Source of the DNA: Marchantia polymorpha subsp. ruderalis
Taxonomy: Eukaryota > Streptophyta > Marchantiopsida > Marchantiales > Marchantiaceae
Direction: 5' to 3'
Assembly (NCBI GenBank): GCA_037833965.1
Contig: AP031356.1
Coordinates: forward strand, 15,398,501-15,462,500
DNA: 64,000 bases
The notes under the pieces are model-generated. The model was not told where the DNA came from. It saw only the letters and a program-made list of their open reading frames with translations, and searched no databases. This document shows, in pieces, positions 43,344-55,613 of the stretch. The position numbers and the translations under genes were made by a program. Each line of letters starts with the position of its first letter. Within the stretch, counting starts at the first letter, position 1.

Positions 43344-46300
43344 ATGACCTTCGACTAGGATACGGAGGACGCCCCATTCTTGAATTCGCGATTTCACTTT
43401 CTAGTGCGAGCTGCGCGCGTCCACCTGCTAGCTGTTAAACATTCTAGACATCGCTGCGCGGAGGATTACTTGGTGACTGAGAGAGAATTGGGTGCGCGCG
43501 ATTTGGAATTGAGGGAGATTAGAGTTTGCAGAGGAAGCAAGAAGCTTGAGCAGAGCAGAGAGAGAGTTGTTGCGCAAGCAAAGTTCAAGAACGCAATGTC
43601 AAGAGTGAACAGGTTGCGGATGCTGCCGCTCCGGCTTCCACAGAACGGGTTGCGTGCTTTCGAGGAGCGGCTGATTGCAAGGAAGCTTGATTTCTTGCTG
43701 TGGGGGTGGAATTACATATGTGTAGACATGGTGCGCGAATGGCTAGATGCGGAGCGACAACCTACGCGCGGATTGCGTCCGCACGTAGATCGGAGGATCG
43801 TCCATGATTGGGCGCAGGCATTGGGGAGGTGTGCCGGCACCGACGGGTACCTCCTATTTGATAGTGAGAGCGTCAAGGTGACGAAGCAAGACGAAGCGCA
43901 ATTTGTGGAATTGTTCAAGCGGGAGAGGTCTACCAAGAACGGGTACAAGACCCGCGACTACAAAGATCGGTTCCGCCAAACTGTAGCGGCGGCGCTGCTA
44001 CAATTGCTACAGCCACACCGCACCTCATACATCACCTTGTGGCAGGTTTCTTTTGTGGAGCTCATCTTGGCCGGAGCTCCAGTTCACTTGGCGAGCATCC
44101 TGCATAGAGTGATGCGACAACACGCCTACGAGGAGAAGGGGGGAACTCTCAATCACCTCTCCCCTTTCTTGATAAACTTCTATCGGCAGAGGAACTGTTT
44201 GACCGCGGCGGAGCTCGCTCGCTTTCCGCCATTGTCCGTCGACCATCCCGGGAAGTATGTGCGGGATAACGAGGTCGACACCGATGCAGAGGATTCACCA
44301 GCTTCTACTCCGCCGACCCGGCGGGACGAGGGAAGAAGCACACCCGCAGCAAGAGTGCCGCGGAAGCGGAGATGGAGAGAGGAACCAGAGAAGGAGCAGC
44401 ATCGAGAACCCACTGTTCCCATACGACAGCGGCCACTACACGAAGTGTGCAGCCGGCCAAAGCAGAAGGCGCGCAGGCTTGTGTTACCAGCCAGCAACGC
44501 GGACATGGCGACGATCACCACGGAGAAGGGAAGTGTGTCACCGGAGATGATCGGGAGAGCGCGGACGTCCGCAGGAGCGGCGGACCACGCTACACCTCCG
44601 GCGGACGAGAGGCGGCCTTCGGGCCAGGGGCCTGCTGGACAAGGTCCTCCGGAGTTACCACGTGCGATGCGGACGAGTGTTCCGCCTACGCACAGGCGAT
44701 TTCCAGCGGATAGGCGACCTCTTGCAGACGTGGACCTCTGCCTACGCGTAGGCAGAGAAAGTTCGCCTACGCACAGGCGGCCGCCTACGAGTAGGCAGGA
44801 TTCACCCCCGGTACAACGTAGGAAGGGGAAGGAGCCGGCGGAAGATCTGCCTTCGGGTCAAGGGCCTTCGGGACCAGACCCTCCGGCGTATATCGCGCCG
44901 CGATTTGCGCCTTCGGCGCCAGGGCCTTCGGGCCATCGAGTCTTTAGCAGGGAGCGTGCGGGGACCGCACCTTCGGCGGGTAATCCGCCGGCAGATGCGC
45001 CTTCGGCGGTAGGGCCTTCGGGCCCAGGTACATCGGGCGAGCGGCCTTCGGCTCTGTCGCCTTCGGCGCTGCGCCTGCGGCGGACTAGGCGCCGGAAATT
45101 GCGCCCACGCGCAGTCCAGGCGCAGCCCTCGCGCAGGACCTAACGGAGGAGCAGGTTGTACGTATGCGGGACAAAATTCGAGTGCGCGATGCGCAATTAC
45201 ACCCCGCGCAAACACTTCCCGCTCAATCGTCTTCGGCGGCGGACGTCGGTGGCAAAGGAGCGACAATCGACGCTCGACAGGCGGATGATGGGGATGTAGC
45301 ACGGCCACATTCACCCACCGCCTTGGACATTTTAGCGGGGAGCAGCGAAGCTGCAGGAGTGCCATCGGCGGCAGCACCCGCAGACCATTCGTAGCCCCAC
45401 TCGGGCCAGTCCCCAACGCAATCAATGGCGACCGAAATCGTTCCCTCGGATGATGACGAAGGAGGATCCACGGAAGCAATGTCGGGATCGGGAGACACCG
45501 AGGAGGAGGAGGAAATCGTTGGTGCGCCGGCGGCGGCGCTCTGTGAGCAAGTAGTACCTCTGCTGAGGTACTTGGATCGCAAATTTGATAAATACGCGGA
45601 TCCTCGCCAGCCTAGGTCCTACGTCGAGTTGGTGCGCAGGCGGACTCGCACTAAAGTCCACACCAGCAAGCTACTAGCTCGGGTGGACCGGGAACTTAAG
45701 GAGCTGCGGGAGAAGCATGATTGCTTGTGGGGACAGTATAATCTCGTGGCGAAGTCGCACACCCACTACGACACATTGAAGAAGGAGAGACTAGAAGAGC
45801 TCATCAGGGATGTGGTGAAGACCACAAAAGAACTGATTTCTGAGAAGACTCAGAATCAGGTTCTGTCAAAGGAGCTCGTGCGACAGACGCGGTTGTTGGC
45901 GGAGTGTCAGCTCGCACGACAGGCGGATGAGGATTCAATCCGCAGGCTGCAGTCGGAGTGCGGGGAATTGAGATCTCAACGTGCGGAGGCCGAATCGCAG
46001 TTGGTAGTAATTGAAGATGATCGCAGGCGAGAGGCAGATGGCACGAAGGAGGAGATGGCGAGGCGAGTCGGCCACTGTCTCAAGGGCTACGTCCACTGGG
46101 AAGTGGCGGCGCAGGAGAAACTCACACTGCGTGAGCTGGAGATTCGTGCAGCCGGGTTGTTGACAGGTGACAGTAGGAGTCGGCGGCGGGTAGCGAAGAA
46201 GTTAGATTCCTTTCTGTCGAAGGCGCGGGATACCATGTCCACCCTCGAGGCGAAGGTGTCCGCGGCGTTGCAGCGTTTGGGACTGCGCAGTCGAGCTGAA

Positions 46301-46384
46301 GACTGGCAGGGTAGGGAGTTAGTGCGCGGCAGACCGTCGTGCAGGAGGCGAAGCACAGGTTCCGCGGAGTGTAGTGTAGCGTGA
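43344..46384 (+). pseudogene. LTR-encoded ORF, subfamily B copy at 43344 (broken)
   Basis: ATG at 43344 is followed by a TAG four codons on (43356-43358), where related copies read CAG or CGG. The N-terminal and middle parts are open at 43380-45143, a frameshift or stop follows near 45140, and the C-terminal coiled-coil part is open at 45425-46384. That part ends in TGA where other copies have TGG (the SVAWFRAGV tail). Same domain order as at 4178. Confidence 0.82.
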
Positions 46385-47176
46385 TTCCGTGCAGGCGCAT
46401 AGCATAGTGCAATGTAGTGCTAGTTAGGATTTAGAAGGTATAAAGTAGTTCAAGGCGTCTTGCCTTGTGATCTTTCCCAACATCAGAAGTGCAGATCAGG
46501 AACTCATTTTCTCTGCGTGTTTGTGTTCTTAGTTCTGTCACCACGCACGAGGAGCTACACCTTAGCGATCCGCATTGTGTAGCTGAAGGCCTTTGGCCGA
46601 ATGTTCAGAGCTAGTACATTGGTTAGAGACTTGAGTAGTTCGGATCTACACCTGCGGGTGATTGCCGATGCTTAGAGCCAGTGACTAGTTAGATACTTGA
46701 ATAGTTTCGCCCCTACACCTTCGAGTGTCTGTTCATGATTGTACTCCTTCGGAATTTTTCCCCTGAATGCCAAAGTGAAGTTTTGCTACTTCGTGTAAGC
46801 CTTGGTTGTAAATTCAGGTTACGCTGCAGCAGGTGCCTTCAGGGTAACCCCTGTAGTATTTCTAGGAATGACAAGTGCCTAAGAATTCAAACTCTTCAAT
46901 AGACTGTTATGGTGTGTTACTGGAATGTTTCTTAGTGAGTCCTTCAGTGCGGACTTGTGTTCTCTGCGCGTTTCGTGAGTTGAGAATGTTGTTCACCGCG
47001 TATGAGTGACTTCGATCCGAAGTAGGCAGTCCAAACCGGGTTTCCTACGCTAGCATCAAGCTAGTGGAAGTGTTGTAAAAGCCGGAGTTGGGAGTCACTA
47101 CCCGCAGCTTCGCTGAGTGTACTCTTGAGAGACCTTCCCCCTGAAATCTTGAGTAGAGGTCCTAACGGATCTCTTG

Positions 47177-47181
47177 GTTGT
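47177..47181. other. Target-site duplication (left), GTTGT
   Basis: GTTGT precedes the solo LTR and is repeated at 52466-52470 directly after it. The interrupted LTR reads continuously when one copy is removed, as comparison with 8100-8110 shows. Confidence 0.9.
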
Positions 47182-50100
47182 TGAAATAACCCACTAAATG
47201 CTAAAACTGCAATATAGTGGTAGAAAGGTCGAACCCACAGGGACAGAGGAACACACAGGGTACAAAGTGTCACGTTTAACAGACTATTGAGGAGTTTGAA
47301 TTCTCAAGCGACTGTCACTCCCAGAAATACTGCAAGTGTCCACTCGGAGCGCACTCGGAGGTCGCACAGTGCAGCGTAACACACACACACACACACACAC
47401 CTGAAACTACAGAAACACAACCCAGAGATCCGTTAGGACCTCTACTCAAGATTTCAGGGAGAAAGTCTCTCACGAGCACACTCAGCGAAGCTGCGGGCAG
47501 TGGCTTCCAACTCCGGCTTTTACAACACTTCCACTAGCTTGCTGCTAGTGTAGGAAACCTGGTTTGGACTGCCTACTTCGGATCGAAGTTACTCCTACGC
47601 GGTGAACAACACTCTCAACTCACAAAACGCGTAGAGTACACAGGTCCGCACTGAAGGACTCACTGTGAAACATTCCAGTAACACAACAACAGTCTATTGA
47701 AGAGTTTGAATTCTCAGGCACTTGTCATTCCCAGAAATACTACAGGGGTTACCCTCAAGGCACCTGCTGCAGCGTAACCTGAATTTGCAACCAAGGCTTA
47801 CACGAAGTAACAAAACTTCACTTTGGCATTCAGGGGAAAAATCCCAAAGGAGTACAATCAGAAAGAAACACTCGAAGGTGTGGGGGCGAAACTGTTCAAG
47901 TATCTAACTAGTCACTGGCTCTGAGCATCGGCAGTCACCCGCAGGTGCAGATCCGAACTACTCAAGTCTCTAACCAATGTGCTAGCTCTGAACATTCGGC
48001 CGAAGGCCTTCAGCTACAAAATGCGGAACGCTAAGTTGTAACTCCTCATGCGTGGTGACAGAACTCAAGGACACAAACACGCAGAGGAAATGGATTCCTG
48101 ATCTGCACTTCTGAGTTTGGAAAAGAACCCAAGGCAAGACGCCTTGAACTATTTTATACCTTCTAAGTCCTAACTAGCACTACACTGTACTATGCTACAC
48201 GCTTGCACGGAACCACGCTACACTACACTCCGCGGAACCTGTGCTACGTCTCCTGCGCGACGGACTACCGCGCACAAACTCCCTACCCTGCCAGTCTTCC
48301 ACTCGACTGCGTAGTCCCAACCGCTGCAACGCCGCGGACACCTCCACTTCGAGGGTGGACATGGTATCCCGCGCCTTCGACAGAAAAGCGTCGAGCTTCT
48401 TTGCTACCTTCCGCCGACTCCTGCTGTCGCCTGTCAACAACCCGGCTGCGCGAAGTTCAAACTCACGTAGTGTGAGTTTCTCCTGCGCCGCCACTTCCCA
48501 GTGGGTGTAGCCCTTGAGACAGTGGGCGACACGCCTCGCCGTCTCCTCCTTCGTGCGATCTGCCTCTCGCCTGCGATCCTCTTCAATTACCACTAATTGC
48601 GATTCGGCCTCAGCACGCTGCGTTCTCAATTCGCCACACTCTGACTGTAGCCTGCGGATTAAATCCTCATCCGCCTGCCGTGCGAGCTGACACTCTGCCA
48701 ACAACCGCGTCTGTCGCACGAGCTCCTCTAACACAATCTGATTCTGAGGTTTCTCAGACATCAAATCCTGCGTGGTGTGCAGCACATCCCTGCTGAGCTC
48801 TTCCACTCTATCCTTCCGCATCCTGTCGAGGGCGTGCGCTTTCCTCTCAAGGTTGTACTGCCCCCATAAACAGGCATGCCTCTCCTTCAATTTCTCTCAA
48901 CTCCTGGTCCACCCTAGCTAGTAGCTTGCTGGTGTGGACTTTAGTGCGAGTCCGCCTGCGCACTAATTCGATGTAAGATCCCGGGTGGAGTGGATCGGCG
49001 TATTTATCGATTTTGCGATCCAAGTACCTCAGCAACGGAATCACCTGCTCAGAGAGCGCCGCCGCCGGCACTCCAACAATTTCCTCCTCCTCCTCCTCGG
49101 TATCTCCCGCTCCCGACATTTTTTCGGTGGAGCCTCCGTCGTCATCATCCGAGTGGAGAATTTCAGTCGCCATTGATTGCGTCGGCGACTGACCCGAGTG
49201 GGGCTGCACGTCGTCGACGTGTGCTGCCTGCGAAGGCACCGCTGCAGCCTCGCTGCTCTTTGCCAAAATGTCTAAGGCGGTGGGCGAATGTGCCCGTGCT
49301 ACATCCCCGTCGCCCGCTTGTCGGTCTTCAACCGTATCCTCTCTGCCGCCGACGTCCGCCACATAAGGCGATCGAGCGGAGGGTGTCTGCGCGGGGTTCG
49401 ATTGCGCATCGCGCACCGAAATCTCGTCCCGCGGACAGTCAGTCCGCTCCTCTGTCAGTTGCTTCTCCCTCGATCGGTCCGCGGGGGCTGTGCTTGGCCT
49501 GTGCGCAGGCGCAAATGCCGGCGCCTTGTCCGCCGCAGGCGCAGCGCCGCGGACGTCCATCGCCAAAGGCGACATGGCCGGGGGCCGCTCGCCCGATGTC
49601 CCTTGGCCCTGAGGCCCTACCGCCGAAGGCGCATCTACCGGCGGATTACCCGCCGATGGTGCGGCCTCCGCACGCTCTCTGCTCGCATCTCCTCGGCCCG
49701 AAGGCCCTGGCGTCGGAGGGTCTGGCCCTGAAGGCCGGTGTCTCGTAGGCGGATCTTCCGCCGGCTCCTTCCCCTTCCTACGTTGGAACGGGGGTGATTC
49801 TTGCCTGTGCACAGGCGGCACGTGTGGAGGTGACCTGTGCACAGGCGAACTGCTTCTTCCCACGCGTAGGCGCAGGTCCACGTCCGCTTGTGGTCGTCTG
49901 TCCGCGGAGGCTCGTCCGTCCGCGGAGGCTCGCCTGTGCGCAGACGGAACACCTGTCCGCAACGCACGTGGTAACTCCGGAGGCCCTTGGCCCGTAGGCG
50001 GCCTCCCGTCCGTCGAGGCTGCAGCGTGGTTCGTTGCTCCTGCGGACGTCCGCGCTCCCTCGTTCTTCTCTGGCGACTCACTTCCTTTCTCTGTGGCAAT

Positions 50101-52465
50101 CGTCGCCGTGTCCGCGCTGTTGGCTGGTAACACCAGCCTGCGCGCCTTCTGCTTCGGCCGGCTGTACGATTCGTACAACGGCCGCGGTCGAATGGGAGCA
50201 GAGGGTTCTTGATGCTGCTCTTCTTCGGACTCCTCTCTCCATCGCCGCTTCCGCGGCGCTCGTGCTGCAGGAGTATTCCTCCCTTCGTCCCTCCTCCTTG
50301 ACGGAGTAGAAGTCGGTGACTCCTCTGCATCAGTGTCGACCTCATTCTCCCGCACATACCTCCCGGGATGGTCGACGGACAACGGCGGAAAACGCGCAAG
50401 CTCCGCCGTTGTCAAACAATTCCGCTGTCGATAAAAATTGATGAGGAAAGGAGAGAGATGGTTTAGAGTTCCCCCCTTCTCCTCAAAAGCGTGCTGTCGC
50501 ATCACCCTGTGCAGGATGCTCGCCCAGTGAATTGGAGTTCCCTCGATGATGCACTCCACAAAAGAGACCTGCCACAATGTGATGTAGCAGGCGCGGTGTG
50601 GCTGTAGTAATTTCAGCAGCGCCGCGGACAAAGTCCGGCGGAATCGATCCTTGTAATCGCGGGTCTTGTACCCATTCTTGATAGACTTCCCCTTCTTGAA
50701 CAGCTCCACGAATTGTGCCTCTTCCTGCTTGGTCACCTTGACGCTCTCACTATCGAAGAGGAGGTGCCCTGGCATGCCGGCACATCTCCCCAATGCCTGC
50801 GCCCAATCTTGGACCGTCCACCGATCAACATGCGGACGCAATCCGCGCGAAGGTGGTCCCTGTGGCTCTAGCCACTCGCGCACCATATCCCCACAGATGT
50901 AGTTCCATCCCCATAGCAAGAAATCGAGCTTTCTTGCTATCAGGCGCTCCTCGAAAGCGCGCAGCCCGTTCTGTGGTAGTCGGAGCGGCAGCATCCGCAA
51001 TTGGCCCGGTCTCGTCATTGCGTTCTTGGAGTTCGCCCGCTCGCTCATTCTACTTCCGCTCCGCTCGAGCTCCTTTCTTCCTCGGCAAACTCTAATCACC
51101 CTCAATTCCAAATCATGCGCACTCACTTCTCCCTCAATCACCAAGAAATCCTCTGCGCGGCGATGTCGAGAATGCTTAGCAGCCAGCAGATGGACGCGCG
51201 CAGCTCGCACTAGAGAATGGAATCGCGAATTCAAGAATGGGTCGCTCTCCGCCTCCCGGTCGAAGGTCATGGTCGGCTCTTGCTCGTGGAGGACAACGCA
51301 ATTGATGGCCGCACCGGCTCTACGCTGAAACGGTCTCCGCTCTCACGCACGGCTTCACGCTCCGCCGTCGCCGATTAAACTCTCACGCTCGACTTGGCGA
51401 ATTTGAACTCCGCGAGCGTACTACGCCGCGGACATGGGTGCGCAGCGCCGAAGGCGGATTTTCCGCCTTGCGCGGTACACTCGTTCGTACCGCTCCTCAG
51501 CCAATACTCTTCTGCCTCGGCGCGCGTGTCCGCATGTCGGACAAAAGTTCAACTCCCGCCTGCGCGCAGGCGGACTCCTCGGCGGATTCTCCGCCGGCGC
51601 GGAACTTCACCCTCTTGTGCACAGGCGCTCGCCTGTGCGCAGGCGAAGTCCGTCCTCGTCGATGCGCTGGCGCGGAAGGCGTTGACCGCGGTCAACCGAC
51701 TCCGCCCGGACTGTCCGTTCCTTGTCTCTCCGTCGGCGCTCTCGCCGCCGCAACTCCGTCCGTCCAAGAGCGCATTCATCCGTCCCGTCCGTACAGATTT
51801 TACTATTCTGGCGGCTCCTTGCTCGTCCGCGGCGTTGCGCTGGCGCAGAAGGCGCCGTACAATTTCTACCTCACAAGGCCCATTTCTAGGGCCCAAGGCG
51901 GATTTCCCGCCGACGCCGAAGCGCCTGTGCACAGGCGCTCGCCTGTGCGTAGGCAAACTTCGCGCCTACCTCAAAACCCTATTTCGCCTGTGCGCAGGCG
52001 GACTTCCTTCGTCCGCGCATAGGACAAAACTTCTCCGCCTGTGCGTAGGCGTAGAGCTGAGTATCTTACAACCTTCATAACTCCCGGATGCCTCATTCGT
52101 TGTTGGCGTTCTTGGGCTCGTTGGAATCAGCGCATCGAGCTTTTTCCAACGAGACCCAAACTAAGTCAAGACGTTTGGGGGTTGACCTAAATATGGAGGA
52201 TTTCCCTACCGCCGCGGACGCAGGGCCGAAGGCGGGTTTTGCGCCTTGCGCCGTAGAAATCCTAACTGCAGAGTCCGCAGGGAGGGTGGTGCCCGTCCTT
52301 ACCGCTGCACCCAACTCCTAGATTCTACGAGGTCCCTCGAGAATCTCTGCAATCTTCCGAATTCACTCTGTTTTGATGCACCGAAGGCTATTTACATTGC
52401 TGTTGGGGTACATTTTTCCAAAAATGTTTTAATTTCCTCAAAATTACCAAAAGTGGGGTACCACA
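47182..52465 (-). mobile_element. Solo giant LTR (subfamily C), 5,284 bp
   Basis: On the minus strand it begins TGTGGTACCCC at 52465 and ends near GTGGGTTATT at 47182, with TG...CA termini and a perfect 5-bp GTTGT duplication on both sides. No internal region is present, so it was left by recombination between the two LTRs of one insertion. Its TATA is at 48150-48158. Its ORF sequence is distinct from subfamilies A and B. Confidence 0.93.
48195..51270 (-). pseudogene. LTR-encoded ORF, solo LTR copy (one frameshift)
   Basis: It starts MTFDREAESDPFLNSRF at 51270 and stays open for about 800 codons. A single frameshift near 48850-48890 moves the coiled-coil end into another frame (48195-48890). 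It keeps all N-terminal motifs (LDFLLWGWNYIC, LLQPHRACYITLWQVSF, NHLSPFLINFYRQR), the acidic stretch and the basic tail. It is the best preserved copy after the one at 4178. Confidence 0.85.
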
Positions 52466-52470
52466 GTTGT
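52466..52470. other. Target-site duplication (right), GTTGT
   Basis: Partner of 47177-47181; see that entry. Confidence 0.9.
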
Positions 52471-52697
52471 GTTTCTGTAGTTTCAGGTGTGTGTGTGTGT
52501 TACGCTGCACTGTGCGACCTCCGAGTGCGCTCCGAGTGGACACTTGCAGTATTTCTGGGAGTGACAGTCGCCTGAGAATTCAAACTCCTCAATAGTCTGT
52601 TAAATGTGACACTTTGTACCCTCTGTGTTCCTCTGTCCCTGTGGGTTCGACCTTTCTACCACTATATTGCAGTTTTAGCCTTTAGTGGGTTATTACA
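52471..52697 (+). repeat. Giant LTR (subfamily B), U5 end
   Basis: Continuation of the LTR interrupted at 47181. It carries the (GT)n run, the GTGGGTTCGACC motif and the GTGGGTTATTACA terminus. Confidence 0.9.
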
Positions 52698-52719
52698 TAA
52701 GAAGCCGACAACTTCTTTT

Positions 52720-52737
52720 TGGCGCCGCTGCCGGGGA
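52720..52737 (+). other. Primer binding site, tRNA-Asp type
   Basis: TGGCGCCGCTGCCGGGGA, identical to the site at 8366-8383 and also 22 nt after the LTR end. Confidence 0.8.
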
Positions 52738-52781
52738 CAGTTGCGTCAACACCAGGGTATGCGAGCAGCCATGCTCGGTGA

Positions 52782-53908
52782 ATGTCGACGGGAGCAAGTG
52801 GGAGCAACCTAAGTGCGAGAGCTGCCCGCAAGTCCCGACGAGATTCAGAGAAAGCCGTGGAAGAGACACGGCGTCAAAACAAGAAAACACCAAGAAGAGT
52901 GCCTAAGCCTAGTCCGGCCGACATCCTTGGGGAAGCTACCCCCAGTGATCGGAACCGAACTTTGTGCTTGCAGTTCTACTAGATATCCCTTGCGCGGATT
53001 CCCCTCGTGATTTAGAACAGACCGCCCGAGAATCGTCAACAGACACACCGATGGCGGACGGACAAGCCAATGCGCGGTTACCTCAGCCGATTACCAAGCA
53101 TTCCTATCCGAAGTATAAAGGGAGTGGGGATGACGACGATGCAGATTCCTACATCAAGCTGTTCGAGTCAGTGTCTATCGCTAACCGCGAGATCGACGAT
53201 GAAGACCGACTACAGATTTTTCCTAGTCTTCTGCGGAAGAAGGCACGAAGTTGGTATAACCACGAGAGCACCGACCCGAATGGATTGCTAACATGGGCTC
53301 AACTGAGGGAGAAGTTCCTTCGACGTTTCCGTGAGCTCGGCTACAACAGTCGGGTGTTGACGAAGTTGCGTAACCTGCAGCGGGAGAAGAAGGAGAGTCT
53401 GCGTGACTACACCGAGAGGTTTTTGGACCTCCTTGACAGAATACCGAAAACGGGACCAGGGTCCCCCTTCTCGGTTCAGCAAGCTGTGGATTGGTATGTG
53501 ACCGGCTTAACTAGGGAGATGGAGACTTTCTGCCGACGCAGTAAGTGCGATACTATCGAAGACGTGATTGCATCGGCGGAAGCCTTCGAGACTTCCACTC
53601 TCAACCAAAGAGGGAGAGAGCGACGGGAATCGAAGGAGCGAAAACCAAAAGGAGGGCGGAGAAGACGCAGAGGCGCGACACCGTCATCGGAAGAACAGTC
53701 CTCGGACGGGGACCGTTCCTCATCCGAAGAAGAAGAAACCTCCTCGTCGGAGGAAGAGAAGAAGAGAAAGAAGCGTGGGGCAGCAAAGAAGAAAGGCCCA
53801 CGACGAGCAACTATGGACAGAGCGCCGGGAGACATTGCATCGAAGGTGGAGACCCTTGTGAAGGACTTCGCCGACCTGAAAGTCCACGTGGTGGGTGGCC
53901 AGGATCGC
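52782..53908 (+). pseudogene. Gag of the split-LTR element (frameshifted, 3'-truncated)
   Basis: Close homologue of the gag at 8430. The first segment (52782-52982) starts MSTGASGSNLSARAARK. A one-base loss near 52935-52950 shifts the frame and the main domain follows in 52964-53908, with WYNHES, FLRRFRELGY and LRDYTERFLDLLDRIP. It ends at a GATCGC word shared with the next element (53903-53908), so the zinc knuckles, protease and this element's own pol are missing. Confidence 0.85.
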
Positions 53909-55555
53909 GTTGTGTCAGTCTACAGGAGAGAAGGGGAAGGACTTGCCAATCGCTTATGCCAGTAGGCAGTTGAATCCAGCGGAGAGAAACTATTCTACGA
54001 CCGAGAGGGAGTGCTTGGCCATGGTTTTTTCTGTCAAGAAGTTTAGACATTATCTGATCTGTAATCCAGTCGTTTTTTTCGTTGATCATATGGCAATCAA
54101 ATATCTGGTGAACAAGGCGGAGCTTAGTGGAAGATTGGCCAGGTGGGTTTTATTGCTGGAGGAATTTGACTACACTGTGGAGTATAAACCTGGTCGCATG
54201 CACTTGCAGGCCGACCATCTATCTAGGCTGTCGGAGAATGTAGGGACCAGTCCATTAGATGATAGATTGATAGATGATAGTCTTTTTGTAGTAACAGCTC
54301 AGCCAGAATGGTATGCTGGAATAGTAGAGTTTTTGACAACTCAGCAGTTGTCAAGTGATTGGACTAAGGAGGAAAGGAGGAAGGTGAGAGTCAACAGTAG
54401 ACATTTTGCAGTGATTGGTCACAGATTGTTTAGAAGGGGAGCTGATGGTGTTCTGAGAAGGTGTGTGTCAGAAGTGGAGGTTCCCGCAATTTTAGAGGCT
54501 TGCCACGACAGTGCTTGTGGAGGATATTTCTCTGGCCAACTTACAGGTCAGAAAATACTTAGAGCGGGATACTTCTGGCCTAGATTGTTTAGGGACTCTC
54601 ATGAATATGTGAAGCGCTGTGATGCCTGTCAGAGGTATGCTAGGAATGACCTTCGAATGGAGATGCCTCTACACGTTTCATTGCCTCTTGTACCTTTTGA
54701 AAAATAGGGAATTGATTATATCGGTGAGATTCATCCTCATTCGTCAAGAGGCATGGCTTACATTGTAGTGGCCACGGAGTACCTGATCAAGTGGGCAGAG
54801 GCCAGAGCAGTCAAGACAAATACAGCAGTGCATGCTGCCAATTTTATGTACGAAAATATTATCTCCCGTTTTGGATGTCCGAAAATTTTAGTGAGTGATA
54901 GGGGCTCGCATTTTCTGAATTCTGTAATTCGAGAAATGACAGGTAGATTTCAGATAGATCACAGAAAAACTACTCTGTATCATCCACAAACCAATGGTCA
55001 GACAGAGCGAGTCAATGGGACTCTGGTGAGTATTCTTCGCAAGACGGTGGTTGACTCAAAAAGGGATTGGGACACCAAGCTGACAGCAGCATTGTGGGCT
55101 TATCGGACAACTTTCAAGGTGACGACCCAGGCAACGCCATTTTTGTTAGTGTATGGATTGGAGGCCACTCTCCCCATCGAATTCGAGGTGGAATCACTCC
55201 GAGTTGCAGTGCAGTCACGGCTTACAAACAGTCAGTCATTAAGGAATAGGCTGACGACATTAGAAGAGCTTGATGAGAGGAGGAGAATGAGTGCTCAACA
55301 TATTGAGGCCATTCAACGGAGGAGAAAGATCACCTTTGACAAGAAGCATAAGAAAAGTACTCTGAGGCCAGGTATGATGGTGATGCTCCAGGATGGTAGG
55401 AAGCTTGAGTTCCCAGGAAAGTTTGATGTAGTATGGTTAGGGCCTTATCTGATTCGTGAGGTATTTCCAACAACTCAGTGCAGTTGGAAACGTTGAATGG
55501 AGAAGTTTACCCCACACGCACTGCAGGAAATAGATGCAAGCAGTATCGGATTTGA
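53895..55555 (+). pseudogene. Pol fragment of a second gypsy family: RNase H and integrase
   Basis: It begins inside RNase H (YASRQLNPAERNYSTTERE) with no reverse transcriptase before it. The integrase HHCC region (ACHDSACGGYFSGQ and KRCDACQRYA) is present, with His-to-Asp/Ser-like drift making the first His pair imperfect. The catalytic triad sits at GIDYIG, VSDRGSHFLN and NGQTERVNG. A TAG at 54705-54707 replaces the Trp codon before GIDYIG, and a frameshift near 55466-55480 displaces the last 25 or so residues, which end at TGA 55553-55555. Wording such as HPQTNGQTERVNG fits a gypsy family different from the one at 11287. Not functional. Confidence 0.85.
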
Positions 55556-55613
55556 AGCTGTCTAACCTGCAGAGCTAGAGATTCAGGAATCTTCCCCTGA
55601 TGGTCGCCAATGA

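Larger units (their letters stand above)
42254..47181 (+). mobile_element. Giant LTR (subfamily B), first part, split by a solo LTR
   Basis: It starts TGTGGTACCCCAC at 42254 and runs into U5, where it is interrupted at 47181. It resumes at 52471-52697 after a nested solo LTR. Together these form a 5' LTR of about 5.15 kb that leads into the PBS and gag at 52698. Its U3 uses GCCTACGCGTAGGC and GCCTACGAGTAGGC palindromes (42650-42990) where subfamily A uses GCCTGTGCACAGGC. TATA box at 46439-46447. The 5-bp flank before it is CAGCG; no partner was found. Confidence 0.9.
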
